Shown here: piece after piece, positions 31,197-40,778 of the stretch
Layout: the number at the start of each line of letters is the position of its first letter
Position numbering within the stretch: the stretch's first letter is position 1
DNA from: Microbacterium sp.
Lineage (GTDB): Bacteria > Actinomycetota > Actinomycetes > Actinomycetales > Microbacteriaceae
Direction of reading: 5' to 3'
DNA length: 64,000 bases
Assembly (NCBI GenBank): GCA_003248655.1
Contig: QFPM01000007.1
Span: 1 to 64,000 of the forward strand
Notes under the pieces: generated by a model
Told to the model about the DNA's origin: nothing
The model's input: only the letters and a program-made list of their open reading frames with translations
Databases searched by the model: none
Translations under genes and position numbers: made by a program

Positions 31197-32699
31197 TCAG
31201 GCCAGGTGCGTGACGCGGCCGGCCAGGAGCGTCGCCACGGTGCGGGTCGCGCGCAGCGACGGCTCGTCGGCTGTCAACGGGTCACGATCCACGATCGCGA
31301 GGTCGGCGATCACCCCGGGCGTCAGCGTGCTCCCGCCCGTCGAGCCGTCGGCCGTGGATGCCGCGAGCGCGGTCGCCGCGTCGATCCCCTGCTCCGGGCG
31401 CCAGGCGGGGCGACCGTCGCGCGTCCGGTACACCGCCGCGGCGATGGCCGCCCAGGGATCGAGCGGGGACACCGGCGCATCCGAGCCGAACAGCAGGTTC
31501 GCCCCCGACGCCGCGAGGGCGCGCAGCGGATACGGCACGGCCGTCTGGCCCGCCCACAGCGTGTCGGTGAGATCGCGGTCGTCGACCGCGTGTTCGGGCT
31601 GCACGCTCGCGCCCACGCCGAGGCGCGCGAACCGCGGGATGTCGGCATGGGCGACGAGCTGCGCGTGCTCGATCGTGCCCGTCGCCCCTGTCACGGCGAA
31701 CGCATCGAGCGCGTGGGTGTTCGCGAGGTCGCCGATCGCGTGCACGGCGCAGGAGAGTCCGCCGGCCGTCGCGCGCGTGAGCAGCTCGACGAGATCGTCG
31801 GGCGCGACGGTCAGGACGCCCCGGTCGTGCGCGTCGCCGGGATACGGATGCGAGCACGCGGCCGTGCGCGTGCCGAGCGACCCGTCCGTGATGATCTTCA
31901 GAGACCCGACACGGATGAGGCCGGCCGCGTCGACGGCATCCCCGGTCAGGAGGCCCTCCGCGAGGGCGCGATCCAGATCCTTCGGGTAGAGCCCGAACCG
32001 CACGCGGGTCGAATCGAACCCGGCGGCCGTGCGGCGCGCCCACGCCTCGGCGTTCCACGCCATATCGAGGTCGACGATGCCCACGATGCCGCGCGCCGCG
32101 GCCGCCTGCAGCGCCCGGGCGACGAGTCGGTCACCGGATGCCGGGTCGACCGCGTTGAGGCGACGCGAGATTTCGAAGGCGGGCTCCTCGCGCAAGAGCC
32201 CTGACTCGTCAGCCGGCATCCCCTCGCGCCTGAAGGCGGCGGAGTTCAGCCACACGCTGTGCACGTCGGCGTTGATGAGGTAGGTGGGCACATCGCCGGT
32301 CGCCGCGTCGAGCAGCTCGAGCGTCGGAACATCCGGCCACAGGGCGTCGCGGAACCCTGTTCCGACGCGTCGCCCATCGGCCAGCACGGGCGCGCGACCC
32401 ATGACGGCAGCCGCCTCGACCGCCGTCGTCGTGTGCCCCAGCGGTTCGCGCTCGGCGACGAGCGCCCACTGCACGGTGTGGACGTGGTGGTCCCACAGCC
32501 CCGGGATGACCCAGCCACCGTCCGCGTCGACACCGACTCCGCGGTGCGGCAGCGCCCCGGCGGGCGCGACATCGACGACGACACCCCCTGCGAGGTGCAG
32601 GTCGACCGGATCGTCGCCGAAGGGGTCGAGTCGGTCGGCCCCGGTCAGGCGCGCACCCGCGATGACCGAGACGTCGGCGCCGACCTCCGCGGCGGTCAC
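31197..32699 (-). CDS. Amidohydrolase (YtcJ-like, metal-dependent)
   Basis: This 500-residue protein has the amidohydrolase fold. The metal-binding DHHVH lies at about 70-74, there is a histidine in CAVHAIGD, and an aspartate in LFGSDAPVSPLDPW. A small beta domain is formed by both termini (ADLAIVDRDPL). YtcJ relatives act on N-acyl or amide substrates, but the substrate here is unknown. The start is GTG 32699, overlapping the paiB stop (GTGA). Confidence 0.9.
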   Translation of the reverse strand: MTAAEVGADVSVIAGARLTGADRLDPFGDDPVDLHLAGGVVVDVAPAGALPHRGVGVDADGGWVIPGLWDHHVHTVQWALVAEREPLGHTTTAVEAAAVMGRAPVLADGRRVGTGFRDALWPDVPTLELLDAATGDVPTYLINADVHSVWLNSAAFRREGMPADESGLLREEPAFEISRRLNAVDPASGDRLVARALQAAAARGIVGIVDLDMAWNAEAWARRTAAGFDSTRVRFGLYPKDLDRALAEGLLTGDAVDAAGLIRVGSLKIITDGSLGTRTAACSHPYPGDAHDRGVLTVAPDDLVELLTRATAGGLSCAVHAIGDLANTHALDAFAVTGATGTIEHAQLVAHADIPRFARLGVGASVQPEHAVDDRDLTDTLWAGQTAVPYPLRALAASGANLLFGSDAPVSPLDPWAAIAAAVYRTRDGRPAWRPEQGIDAATALAASTADGSTGGSTLTPGVIADLAIVDRDPLTADEPSLRATRTVATLLAGRVTHLA

Positions 32700-33352
32700 G
32701 AGGCGCTCCCGGTGCGCGCCGCCCGCAGCGCCTCGTGGGCGCGCCGCATCTCACCCGGCAGTCGCGGATCGGCGTAGGGGCTGCCGCCGCCCTCGAGCTC
32801 GGCGATGATCGTGTCGACGACCTCGTCGGACTTGTTCTGGCTGAGCTTTCGCTTCGCGACGACCTTCGTGGGTGTCAGCCGGAACCCGACCGTGCCCCGT
32901 TCGAGCCGACGCACGAACTCCTCGTCGTTCGGCGCCTGCCACATCAGCCGCGGCTGCGGCAGGGACTGTTCGAACCGGGCGACGAGGCGGTCGAGCACCC
33001 GCAGGTTCTCTTCGGCCGTGAGGATCTCGGGCACACCGCTCAGATGCACCGAGACGAAGTTCCACGTCGGCACGCTCGCGACGTCGCCGTACCACCCGGG
33101 CGAGATGTAGCCGTGCGGCCCCTGCACGACCAGGAGCAGCTCCCGCTCCCCCAAGCCATGGATGCCGTCATCCGGCTTCCCCACGTGACCGACGACCGTG
33201 AGATCGTCGCGGTCGTCGTCGAGGAGCACGGCGTAGTGGGATGCCACGAGGCCGTCCTCCGTGGCGCTGACGAGGGTCATCCAGGGGTTCGCGTCGATGA
33301 CGCGGCGCAGCTCCTGCACATCCGTCATCGCGAAGCTCGGGTTCTGTCTCAT
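32696..33352 (-). CDS. PaiB-like FMN-binding protein
   Basis: This 218-residue protein matches the PaiB family (FMN-binding split barrel, annotated as a negative regulator in Bacillus): PWMTLVSATEDGLVASHYAVL, then GPHGYISPGWYGD and VPTWNFVSVHLSG. The start MRQNPSFAMTD at 33352 is the conserved one. It lies seven bases after the nei stop and overlaps the amidohydrolase start. Whether it regulates transcription here is not evident. Confidence 0.88.
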   Translation of the reverse strand: MRQNPSFAMTDVQELRRVIDANPWMTLVSATEDGLVASHYAVLLDDDRDDLTVVGHVGKPDDGIHGLGERELLLVVQGPHGYISPGWYGDVASVPTWNFVSVHLSGVPEILTAEENLRVLDRLVARFEQSLPQPRLMWQAPNDEEFVRRLERGTVGFRLTPTKVVAKRKLSQNKSDEVVDTIIAELEGGGSPYADPRLPGEMRRAHEALRAARTGSAS

Positions 33353-33359
33353 GCGATTC

Positions 33360-34370
33360 CTACTTCTGACACGACGGACACCAATAGAGCTTGCGGGATG
33401 CCATCTCCTCGAGCACGATCTCGGTGCCGCACACGCGGCACGGCAGCCCCGCCCGGTGGTACACCCAGTGCCGGTCGTCGCGGCTCGCCATCGCGCGGCG
33501 GTAGGCCTCAGCATCCAGGTCGTCCATCGTCATCATCTGCCCGGTCTCGACGCCGATCGACAGCAACCGCACCCAATCGCGCCAGATGCTGCGCACGAGT
33601 TCTTCCGGCACGAGCTTGCCCGGCGTGTGCGGGTCGAGGAGGGCGCGGTAGAGGAGCTCGGCACGGTAGACGTTCCCGATCCCGCTCACGACGGTCTGGT
33701 CCATGAGCAACAGACCGATGGGCGTCGGCTTGCGCCTCACGGCGGCGGTGAACCGCTCCTCGCCCTCGGCGACATCGCCGACGAGGGGGTCGGGTCCGAG
33801 CTTCGCGATGGTCGCCAGCACCTCATCGGGGGTCTGCAGCTCGCACGCTGTCGGACCGCGCAGGTCAGCGCACGTGGCGTCCGTCACGAGCCGCAGGCGC
33901 ACCTGGCCGACCACCGGCGGCGGCCACTCGCCGTCCGCGTCGTCGTCGAGTCCGCGCGTCTGCTCGCTCATCCGCACGCGGCCGCGCGCCTTGCGCGGTG
34001 CGCCGATCGAGGTCAACGAGTTCTCGCCCGCCGCATCGAAGACCGGCTCGGCGCCCGCGTCGAGATCGGTGCCGCGCTGGTTCGTCTGCCCCATGCGCCC
34101 GTTCGCCGACGCGATCGTCGGGTCGACGATGATCTCGCCCGCGAAGTCCCACGCGCCGTACATGCCGAGGTGCACGCGTAGCCACAGCTCGCCGTCGAAC
34201 TCGAGGAACATCTGCTTGCCGACGGCACGGACGCTCTGCGCCTCGCGTCCGTCGATGAGCGACGCGCCTTCGCTAAAGCGGCCCTGGGGGCTCGACGCCG
34301 CGACGCTCCGCCCGACGATGTTGCGATCGAACTGGCGCGCGATCCGATGAACGGAATGACCTTCGGGCAT
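33360..34370 (-). CDS. nei: Fpg/Nei family DNA glycosylase (endonuclease VIII-like)
   Basis: This enzyme removes oxidised bases and cleaves the abasic site. The 336-residue protein has the catalytic N-terminus MPEGHSVHR (Pro2 nucleophile, Glu3), the helix-two-turn-helix segment with MDQTVVSGIGNVYRAE, and a C-terminal C4 zinc finger (CRVCG and CPSCQK). It is longer than E. coli Nei by about 70 residues, mainly in a mid-region insertion (about 95-150). It lies six bases downstream of rpiB. Confidence 0.93.
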   Translation of the reverse strand: MPEGHSVHRIARQFDRNIVGRSVAASSPQGRFSEGASLIDGREAQSVRAVGKQMFLEFDGELWLRVHLGMYGAWDFAGEIIVDPTIASANGRMGQTNQRGTDLDAGAEPVFDAAGENSLTSIGAPRKARGRVRMSEQTRGLDDDADGEWPPPVVGQVRLRLVTDATCADLRGPTACELQTPDEVLATIAKLGPDPLVGDVAEGEERFTAAVRRKPTPIGLLLMDQTVVSGIGNVYRAELLYRALLDPHTPGKLVPEELVRSIWRDWVRLLSIGVETGQMMTMDDLDAEAYRRAMASRDDRHWVYHRAGLPCRVCGTEIVLEEMASRKLYWCPSCQK

Positions 34371-34376
34371 GCGGGT

Positions 34377-34919
34377 TCAGCCGGCTTCGGGATCGAACGC
34401 GTCAGCGTCCTCTCCCCCGCCGACCGCGGATGCCGTGGCGCGCGGATCGGGCAGGAGCGACCCATCGGTCTCGTACGCGGCAAGCTGTGCGATACGTCGC
34501 GCATGCCGCTCCTCGCCCGAGAACGGCGTCGCGATGAAGCGATCGATGAAGGTCACCGCCTCGTCGAACGTGTGCTGGCGCGCGCCGATCGCGATGACGT
34601 TCGCGTCGTTGTGCTCGCGCGCGAGCTCGGCGGTCGCGACACTCCACACGAGAGCGGCTCGGATGCCGTGGACCTTGTTCGCGGCCATCTGCTCGCCGTT
34701 GCCCGAACCGCCGAAGACGACGCCGAGGGCCTCGATGCCGTCGGCGTGGTCGCGGACCACCGCCTCTGCCGCACGGATGCAGAAGGCGGGATAGTCATCC
34801 AGCGGGTCGTACTCGAGCGGGCCGTGGTCGACGACGTCATGGCCACGGGCGGCCAGGTGGTGCTGCAGCTGGGTGGAGAACTCCAGCCCCGCGTGGTCAG
34901 TCGCGATGTGGATGCGCAT
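34377..34919 (-). CDS. rpiB: Ribose-5-phosphate isomerase B
   Basis: RpiB interconverts ribose-5-phosphate and ribulose-5-phosphate. The 180-residue protein starts MRIHIATDHAG at 34919, with a C-terminal extension beyond the core. The active-site loop reads GGSGNGEQMAANK, lacking the cysteine of the E. coli enzyme. Actinobacterial RpiB proteins, such as that of M. tuberculosis, use a glutamate in this loop instead. It lies divergent from the ArsR gene. Confidence 0.95.
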   Translation of the reverse strand: MRIHIATDHAGLEFSTQLQHHLAARGHDVVDHGPLEYDPLDDYPAFCIRAAEAVVRDHADGIEALGVVFGGSGNGEQMAANKVHGIRAALVWSVATAELAREHNDANVIAIGARQHTFDEAVTFIDRFIATPFSGEERHARRIAQLAAYETDGSLLPDPRATASAVGGGEDADAFDPEAG

Positions 34920-34982
34920 GGCCACCATCCTACGGATGGCGCCGGACGTCAGCGGCTGGCCGTCGCGCCTCCCTATCGGCGA

Positions 34983-34999
34983 TATGATGGATTCATCAT
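34983..34999 (+). promoter_or_regulatory. -10 box and overlapping dyad at the ArsR-SulP start
   Basis: TATGAT (34983-34988) lies ten bases before the ATG at 34998. The dyad ATGATG-4 bp-CATCAT (34984-34999) covers the -10 box and the first bases of the start codon. This placement suits autorepression of a leaderless or near-leaderless operon. No clear -35 is visible. Confidence 0.55.
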
Positions 35000-35363
35000 G
35001 TCATTGAGTCAGCAGCAACGCCCGCTGTACGAAGTCAAGGCGAACCTCTTCAAGGGGCTCGCGCATCCCTTCCGCATCCGCATCCTCGAGCTTCTCAGCG
35101 ACGCCCCCGAGCGCAGCGTCGCCGAGCTGCAGGACGCGACCGGACTCGAGGCATCCCACCTCTCGCAGCACCTGTCCGTGCTGCGCCGCCACCGCCTCGT
35201 GACCTCCGAGCGACGCGGGAGCCACGTCTTCTATCGCCTCAGCGACCCGGCTGTCGCACGCCTGCTCGCAGCGGCGCGCGAACTGCTGTTCGGAGTGCTC
35301 GCCGCCGACGGCGACCTGCTACGCGACGCGCACGCGCTCCCGGCGATCGGGGCGCAGTCATGA
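34998..35363 (+). CDS. ArsR family regulator without cysteines
   Basis: This 121-residue winged-helix protein has LFKGLAHPFRIRILELLSD and the recognition helix in ASHLSQHLSVLRRHRLV. It contains no cysteine at all, so it cannot use the thiolate metal or persulfide sites known in many ArsR proteins. Its stop overlaps the start of the SulP gene (ATGA), so it probably controls that transporter. It is divergent from rpiB. Confidence 0.9.
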   Translation: MSLSQQQRPLYEVKANLFKGLAHPFRIRILELLSDAPERSVAELQDATGLEASHLSQHLSVLRRHRLVTSERRGSHVFYRLSDPAVARLLAAARELLFGVLAADGDLLRDAHALPAIGAQS

Positions 35364-37051
35364 GCACCTCCTCGACCGTCGCCACGGTCACGCAGCGACG
35401 GAGCTTCGGAGCGTCCGTGCGGGCGCTTCTGCCGAGCCGAGCAGACTACTCCGGCCTCGGACGCACCTGGCGCACCGACCTGCTCGCCGGACTCACCGTC
35501 GGCATCGTCGCGCTCCCCCTGGCTCTCGGATTCGGCGTCAGCTCGGGCCTGAGCGCCGAAGCAGGTCTTGTGACAGCCGTTGTCGCGGGCCTGATCGCGG
35601 CGGTCTTCGGCGGCTCGCACGTGCAGGTCTCCGGGCCTACCGGCGCGATGGTCGTCGTCCTCGTCCCGATCGTGGCGACGCATGGCGTCGGGGCCGTGGC
35701 GACCGTCACCATCCTCGCCGGGGTCATCGTCCTCGCGGCGGGCGCGCTCCGGCTCGGGCGGGCCGTCTCGTTCATCCCGTGGCCGGTGATCGAGGGGTTC
35801 ACCCTCGGCATCGGGGTCATCATCTTCGCGCAGCAGGTGCCGGCGCTGGTCTCTGCGCACACGCCGGATGCCTCCGAGCACAGCTCGAACGCGATCGTCG
35901 CCGCGGTGCAGTCGTTCTCGCGGCTCGATCCCGTCTACCTGCTGTGGGCGCTGGGTGCCGTCGCCGTAGTCGCCGCCTGCATGCTGGTGGCACCCCGCAT
36001 CCATCGCGCGATCCCCGGATCGCTCGTCGGCATCGTCGTCGTGACGCTTCTGACCCTCGTCCTCCCGGGTCCGCTCGCGCGGATCGGCACGCTCCCCTCG
36101 TCGCTTCCTGCGCCGAGCCTGCCGACGCTCGACCCGGGCGTGGTCGGTGCACTCCTCGCGCCGGCGTTCACCGTCGCAGCCCTCGCGGCGATCGAGTCGC
36201 TGCTGTCGGCGCGTGTCGCCGCGACCCTCGCCGACACGGGAGCGTACGACCCCGACCGGGAGCTCGTGGGGCAGGGTCTCGCCTCTCTCGGATCGGCGCT
36301 GTTCGGCGGGATGCCCGCGACCGGAGCGATCGCCCGCACCGCCGTCAACGTGCGCTCTGGTGCTCGCACGCGACTCGCTGCCGTCACCCACGCGATCGTG
36401 TTGCTGCTCGTCGTGCTGGTCGTCGCCGGTCCCGTCGGCCAGATTCCGCTCGCGGCCCTCGCGGGCGTGCTGATGGTCACCGCCGTGCGGATGGTCCATC
36501 CGGCGACCGTGCGCGCCGTGATGCGCTCGACCCGCGCCGACGCGGTCGCCTTCGTCGCGACCGCGGTCATCACGGTCTCGTTCGACCTGATCGTCGCGGT
36601 CATCATCGGCGTCGTCTTCGCCGGGATCATCGCAATCCGCGGGATGTCGCGCGCGGCGATCGTGCGCCGCGAAACGATTGCGGGCGAACCGCAACCTGGC
36701 GATGAGCGCATCGCGATCCTCCGCTTCGAGGGGCCCCTGTTCTTCGCCACCGCCGACCGCGTCCTCGGCCACGTCGGGGCCGTCCGCGACGTGTCCGTCG
36801 TGATCCTCCGGATGAGCCGCCTCGAACTCGTCGACGCGACGGGGGCGCGGGTGCTGGGCGAGATCGTCCAGGCGCTCGAACGGCGCGGCGTGACCGTACT
36901 CATCAAGGGAGTGCAGCCGCGACACGAGGATCTGTTCCGCAGCGTCGGCGTGCTCGACGCCCTCCGCCACCACAACCATCTCTTCACCGAGCTGCCGGCG
37001 GCGATCACGCACGCCCGCAGCCACGTGCGCCGGGAATCGGCGACCGCGTAG
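35360..37051 (+). CDS. SulP (SLC26) family anion transporter with STAS domain
   Basis: This 563-residue protein has about 11-12 membrane segments (LLAGLTVGIVALPLALGFGV near the start) and the signature LFGGMPATGAIARTAVN. A C-terminal cytoplasmic STAS domain covers about 445-550 (LRMSRLELVDATGARVLGEI). SulP proteins carry sulfate, bicarbonate or dicarboxylates; the substrate is not decided by sequence. It is coupled to the ArsR gene. No carbonic anhydrase is fused to it. Confidence 0.92.
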   Translation: MSTSSTVATVTQRRSFGASVRALLPSRADYSGLGRTWRTDLLAGLTVGIVALPLALGFGVSSGLSAEAGLVTAVVAGLIAAVFGGSHVQVSGPTGAMVVVLVPIVATHGVGAVATVTILAGVIVLAAGALRLGRAVSFIPWPVIEGFTLGIGVIIFAQQVPALVSAHTPDASEHSSNAIVAAVQSFSRLDPVYLLWALGAVAVVAACMLVAPRIHRAIPGSLVGIVVVTLLTLVLPGPLARIGTLPSSLPAPSLPTLDPGVVGALLAPAFTVAALAAIESLLSARVAATLADTGAYDPDRELVGQGLASLGSALFGGMPATGAIARTAVNVRSGARTRLAAVTHAIVLLLVVLVVAGPVGQIPLAALAGVLMVTAVRMVHPATVRAVMRSTRADAVAFVATAVITVSFDLIVAVIIGVVFAGIIAIRGMSRAAIVRRETIAGEPQPGDERIAILRFEGPLFFATADRVLGHVGAVRDVSVVILRMSRLELVDATGARVLGEIVQALERRGVTVLIKGVQPRHEDLFRSVGVLDALRHHNHLFTELPAAITHARSHVRRESATA

Positions 37052-37123
37052 GCTTACGGGGTTGCCGTCGGCGCCAGCAGCGCCAGACCGCGGCATCCCA
37101 CCCTCACCCTCGGGAGAATCGCA

Positions 37124-39670
37124 GTGCCTGGACAGAACCTCACCCGCATCGAGGCGCAGGAGCGCCGAGCGATCGTCGACACGCATGCGTACGACATCGC
37201 CCTCGACCTCACGACAGGTCCCGAGGTGTTCCGCTCGCGCACGGTCGTCCGCTTCAGCGCGACCGAGGGCGCGTCGACGTTCATCGACCTGATCGCCCGT
37301 GAGGTGCGCGAGATCACGCTCAACGGAGCGCCTGTCGACCCGCAGGCGGCGTTCGCCGACTCGCGCATCCAGCTCACGGGACTCGCCGCCGAGAACGAGC
37401 TGATCGTCGACGCGGACTGCCTCTACACCAACACGGGCGAGGGCCTGCACCGCTTCGTCGATCCCGTCGATGGCGAGGTGTATCTGTATTCGCAGTTCGA
37501 GGTGCCCGACTCGCGGCGCGTCTTCGCGGTGTTCGAGCAGCCCGACCTCAAGGCCGAGTTCACCTTCACCGTGACCGCGCCCGAGGCGTGGAAGGTCGTG
37601 TCGAACTCCCCCACGCCGGAGCCTGTTCCCGCGGGCGACGGCACAGCGACGTGGGCGTTCGAGGCGACGCCTCGCATCTCGTCGTACATCACAGCGATCG
37701 TCGCTGGCCCCTACGAGGCGACGTTCTCGGAGCTCACGAGCTCGTCGGGCCGCGTGATCCCACTCGGCGTCTACGGGCGCAAGAGCCTGTGGCACCACCT
37801 CGACGCGGACTACGTCTTCGACAAGACCCGCGAGGGCTTCGCGTACTACGAAGAGAAGTTCGGCTACCCGTATCCGTTCGCGAAATACGATCAGCTGTTC
37901 GTCCCGGAGTTCAACGCCGGCGCGATGGAGAACGCGGGCGCCGTCACGTTCACCGAGACCTACGTCTTCCGCTCGAAGGTGACGGATGCCGTCAAGGAGC
38001 GTCGCGTCGTGACGATCCTGCACGAGCTCGCGCACATGTGGTTCGGCGACCTCGTCACGATGAAGTGGTGGAACGACCTCTGGCTCAACGAGTCGTTCGC
38101 CGAGTGGGCCTCGACGATCGCGACCGCCGAGGCAACCGAGTGGGAGGGCGCCTGGACGACCTTCAACGCGATGGAGAAGACCTGGGCGTACCGCCAGGAT
38201 CAGCTTCCCTCGACTCACCCGGTCGTCGCCGAGATCAACGACCTGCACGACGTCGAGGTCAACTTCGACGGCATCACCTACGCCAAGGGGGGCTCGGTGC
38301 TCAAGCAGCTGACGTCCTACGTCGGCATCGACGCCTTCTTCGCCGGCGTGGGCGCGTACTTCCAGAAGCACGCCTTCGGCAACACCGAGCTCTCCGACCT
38401 CCTCACCGAACTCGAGGCGACGAGCGGCCGCGACCTGTCGTCCTGGTCGAAGAAGTGGCTCGAGACCGCAGGCGTCAACACCCTCTCCCCCGAGATCAAG
38501 ACGGATGCCGCAGGCATCATCACGCGCTTCGCGATCGTGCAGACGGCCCCCGCGGACTACCCGACGATCCGCCCGCACCGTCTCGCGGTCGGCTTCTACA
38601 CCCTCGAAGGCGACGCGCTCGTGCGCACGCACCGCGTCGAGCTCGATGTCGACGGCGACTTGACCGAAGTGCCGGGGCTCGTCGGCCTCGCGCAGCCCGA
38701 CCTCGTGCTCGTGAACGACGACGACCTCGCCTACGCGAAGATCCGCCTCGACGAGCGCTCGCTCGCGACCGCGATCGAGCACCTCGCCGACATCCACGAC
38801 CCGCTCGCGCGGTCGCTCGTCTGGGGCGCCGCGTGGGATCAGACGCGGGATGCCGAGGCCTCGGCATCCGACTACGTCGACCTCGTGCTTCGTAACATCG
38901 GGGCAGAGACCGAGTCGACGACCGTCCGCACGACGCTCGCGCAGCTGCAGCTCGCCGCGAACTCGTACGTCGCCCCCGAGAAGCGCGAGGTAACGCGCGA
39001 GAAGGTCGCAGCCGGACTCTGGGCGCTCGCCGAGGCAGCCGAGGCGGGCAGCGACAGCCAGCTGCAGTTCGTCACGTCATTCGCCAGTGCGGCGGCGACG
39101 GCGGCCCAGTGGGAGCGCGTGCGCGCGCTGCGCGCGGGTCAGGTTGCGCTCGACGGCCTCGAGATCGACGCCGACCTGTCGTGGGCACTCCTGGTCTCGC
39201 TCGCCGCGGGCGGCCTGGTGACGGCATCCGATATCGATGAGGCCCTCGCCGCCGACAACACGGCCAAGGGCGGGGAGTTCGCCGCGCAGGCGAAGGCCGC
39301 CCTCCCGACAGTAGAGGCGAAGAACGTGGCCTGGGCGTCGCTCGTCGATGCCGCGGACCTTCCGAACACGGTCGTCCGCTCGACCACGCTCGGGTTCACC
39401 CACCCCGCCGGAGTCGGAACGCTGTCGAGCTTCGTCGAGCCCTACTTCGACATGCTGCTGCCCATGTGGGAAAGCCGGACGTACCACATCGCCGAATACC
39501 TGATCATCGGGCTCTACCCGGCGCCGCTCGCAAACACGGCGCTACGCGACGCCACGCGCGCGTGGCTTTCGGCGAACACCAACGCGCCCGCGGCCCTGCG
39601 CCGCCTGGTGCGAGAGAACCTCGCCGGCGTCGAGCGCGCACTGTCGGTGCAGGAGCGCGACGAGCAGTAG
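37124..39670 (+). CDS. pepN: Aminopeptidase N (M1 family)
   Basis: This zinc aminopeptidase of 848 residues has GAMEN at 266-270, HELAH at 300-304 and the third zinc ligand in NESFAEW. A long alpha-helical C-terminal domain follows, as in actinobacterial PepN. The GTG start at 37124 has GGGAG at good spacing. TAGGCT at 37049-37054 could be the -10 box, giving a leader of about 60 nt. There is no signal peptide, so it acts in the cytoplasm. Confidence 0.97.
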   Translation: MPGQNLTRIEAQERRAIVDTHAYDIALDLTTGPEVFRSRTVVRFSATEGASTFIDLIAREVREITLNGAPVDPQAAFADSRIQLTGLAAENELIVDADCLYTNTGEGLHRFVDPVDGEVYLYSQFEVPDSRRVFAVFEQPDLKAEFTFTVTAPEAWKVVSNSPTPEPVPAGDGTATWAFEATPRISSYITAIVAGPYEATFSELTSSSGRVIPLGVYGRKSLWHHLDADYVFDKTREGFAYYEEKFGYPYPFAKYDQLFVPEFNAGAMENAGAVTFTETYVFRSKVTDAVKERRVVTILHELAHMWFGDLVTMKWWNDLWLNESFAEWASTIATAEATEWEGAWTTFNAMEKTWAYRQDQLPSTHPVVAEINDLHDVEVNFDGITYAKGGSVLKQLTSYVGIDAFFAGVGAYFQKHAFGNTELSDLLTELEATSGRDLSSWSKKWLETAGVNTLSPEIKTDAAGIITRFAIVQTAPADYPTIRPHRLAVGFYTLEGDALVRTHRVELDVDGDLTEVPGLVGLAQPDLVLVNDDDLAYAKIRLDERSLATAIEHLADIHDPLARSLVWGAAWDQTRDAEASASDYVDLVLRNIGAETESTTVRTTLAQLQLAANSYVAPEKREVTREKVAAGLWALAEAAEAGSDSQLQFVTSFASAAATAAQWERVRALRAGQVALDGLEIDADLSWALLVSLAAGGLVTASDIDEALAADNTAKGGEFAAQAKAALPTVEAKNVAWASLVDAADLPNTVVRSTTLGFTHPAGVGTLSSFVEPYFDMLLPMWESRTYHIAEYLIIGLYPAPLANTALRDATRAWLSANTNAPAALRRLVRENLAGVERALSVQERDEQ

Positions 39671-39719
39671 CTCCGGTGGGCTCAGGCGCTGGGGAGACAG
39701 CCCCGATAGGATCGTTCCG

Positions 39720-40778
39720 ATGCTGACCGATCCCGCACTCTGGCAGAACGTCCTCCTCTGGCTGGGCCAGGCGGGCGCGAATCTGCTCAAAGTCGCGCTC
39801 ATCATCGTGGGCTGCCTCGTCGCGTCGTGGGTGTTGCGCGTGGTCATCCGCCGCGTCGTCAACCGCATCGTCTCGGGCGCGAAGACCAAGGCCAACGTCG
39901 ACGACACGCAGGCTCTCGAGCGCTCGCCGCTCGCGGCGATGCGCCTCGTGCAGCGCACGCGCACCCTGGGCTCGATTCTGCAGAACATCGTGAATGTCAC
40001 CCTCGTGGTGATCGCGATCCTGCTCGTCTTCAGCGTGCTCGCGCCGAATGCGCTGGGCTCGTTCGCGCTGCTGTCTGCAGCGATCGGCGCGGGCCTCGGC
40101 TTCGGCGCGCAGAACATCGTGAAGGACGTCCTGAACGGCATCTTCATCGTCGCGGAAGACCAGGTCGGCATCGGCGACGTCGTAGACCTCGGCCTCGCGA
40201 CCGGCATCGTCGAGTACGTCAGCGTTCGCATCACGCACGTCCGCGACGTCAACGGCACGCTCTGGTACGTCCGAAACGGCGAGATCACGCGCATCGGCAA
40301 CATGTCGCAGGGGTGGTCGCGGGTCATCATCGACCTCGCCGTTCCCGTGGATGCCCCGATCGAGGACGTCGAGAAGACGATGCTCGGCGCCGCGAAGTCG
40401 CTCGCGAAGGATCCGAAGTGGCGCACCCGCATCATCGAGCAGCCCGAGGTCTGGGGGCTCGAGTCGATCACGGGCGATGCCCTCGTCATCCGGCTCGTCC
40501 TGAAGACCCGCGCGAACGCGAAGGATGACGTCGCGCGCGAACTGCGCATGCGCCTCAAGCACGCGATGGATGAGGCCGGTGTGACGCTCCCCTCGATGAA
40601 CACCGTCATGCTCGCGGGGCTCGAGGGCGCGCAGCGCGTGCGCGGGGCGAATCCCCCGAAGACCCGCCCGACACCGGTCGCCAGGGAGGCAACCGCAGAG
40701 GGCAAGGCCGTCTGGAAGCCCAAGAAGGGTAATGAGTCTTCGGCACCACCCGCAACGGGCGAGGAGCCCACGTCGTGA
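39720..40778 (+). CDS. mscS: MscS-type mechanosensitive channel
   Basis: This 352-residue protein opens under membrane tension to release solutes. It has three N-terminal membrane helices, the TM3/pore segment LLSAAIGAGLGFGAQNIVKD, and the beta domain beginning GIFIVAEDQVGIGDVVDL. The C-terminal tail is Pro/Thr/Lys-rich. ATG 39720 follows TAGGAT (39707-39712) by seven bases, suggesting a leaderless transcript. Its stop overlaps the globin start (GTGA). Confidence 0.93.
   Translation: MLTDPALWQNVLLWLGQAGANLLKVALIIVGCLVASWVLRVVIRRVVNRIVSGAKTKANVDDTQALERSPLAAMRLVQRTRTLGSILQNIVNVTLVVIAILLVFSVLAPNALGSFALLSAAIGAGLGFGAQNIVKDVLNGIFIVAEDQVGIGDVVDLGLATGIVEYVSVRITHVRDVNGTLWYVRNGEITRIGNMSQGWSRVIIDLAVPVDAPIEDVEKTMLGAAKSLAKDPKWRTRIIEQPEVWGLESITGDALVIRLVLKTRANAKDDVARELRMRLKHAMDEAGVTLPSMNTVMLAGLEGAQRVRGANPPKTRPTPVAREATAEGKAVWKPKKGNESSAPPATGEEPTS

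Noticed and set aside
34377..34919. RpiB loop lacking cysteine as an inactive enzyme
   Set aside because: Actinobacterial RpiB proteins use a glutamate in this loop, and GGSGNGEQ retains it.
35231..38797. 1188-codon minus-strand frame opposite sulP and pepN
   Set aside because: Low-complexity Arg/Asp/His sequence antisense to two conserved genes; no ribosome-binding site or family features.
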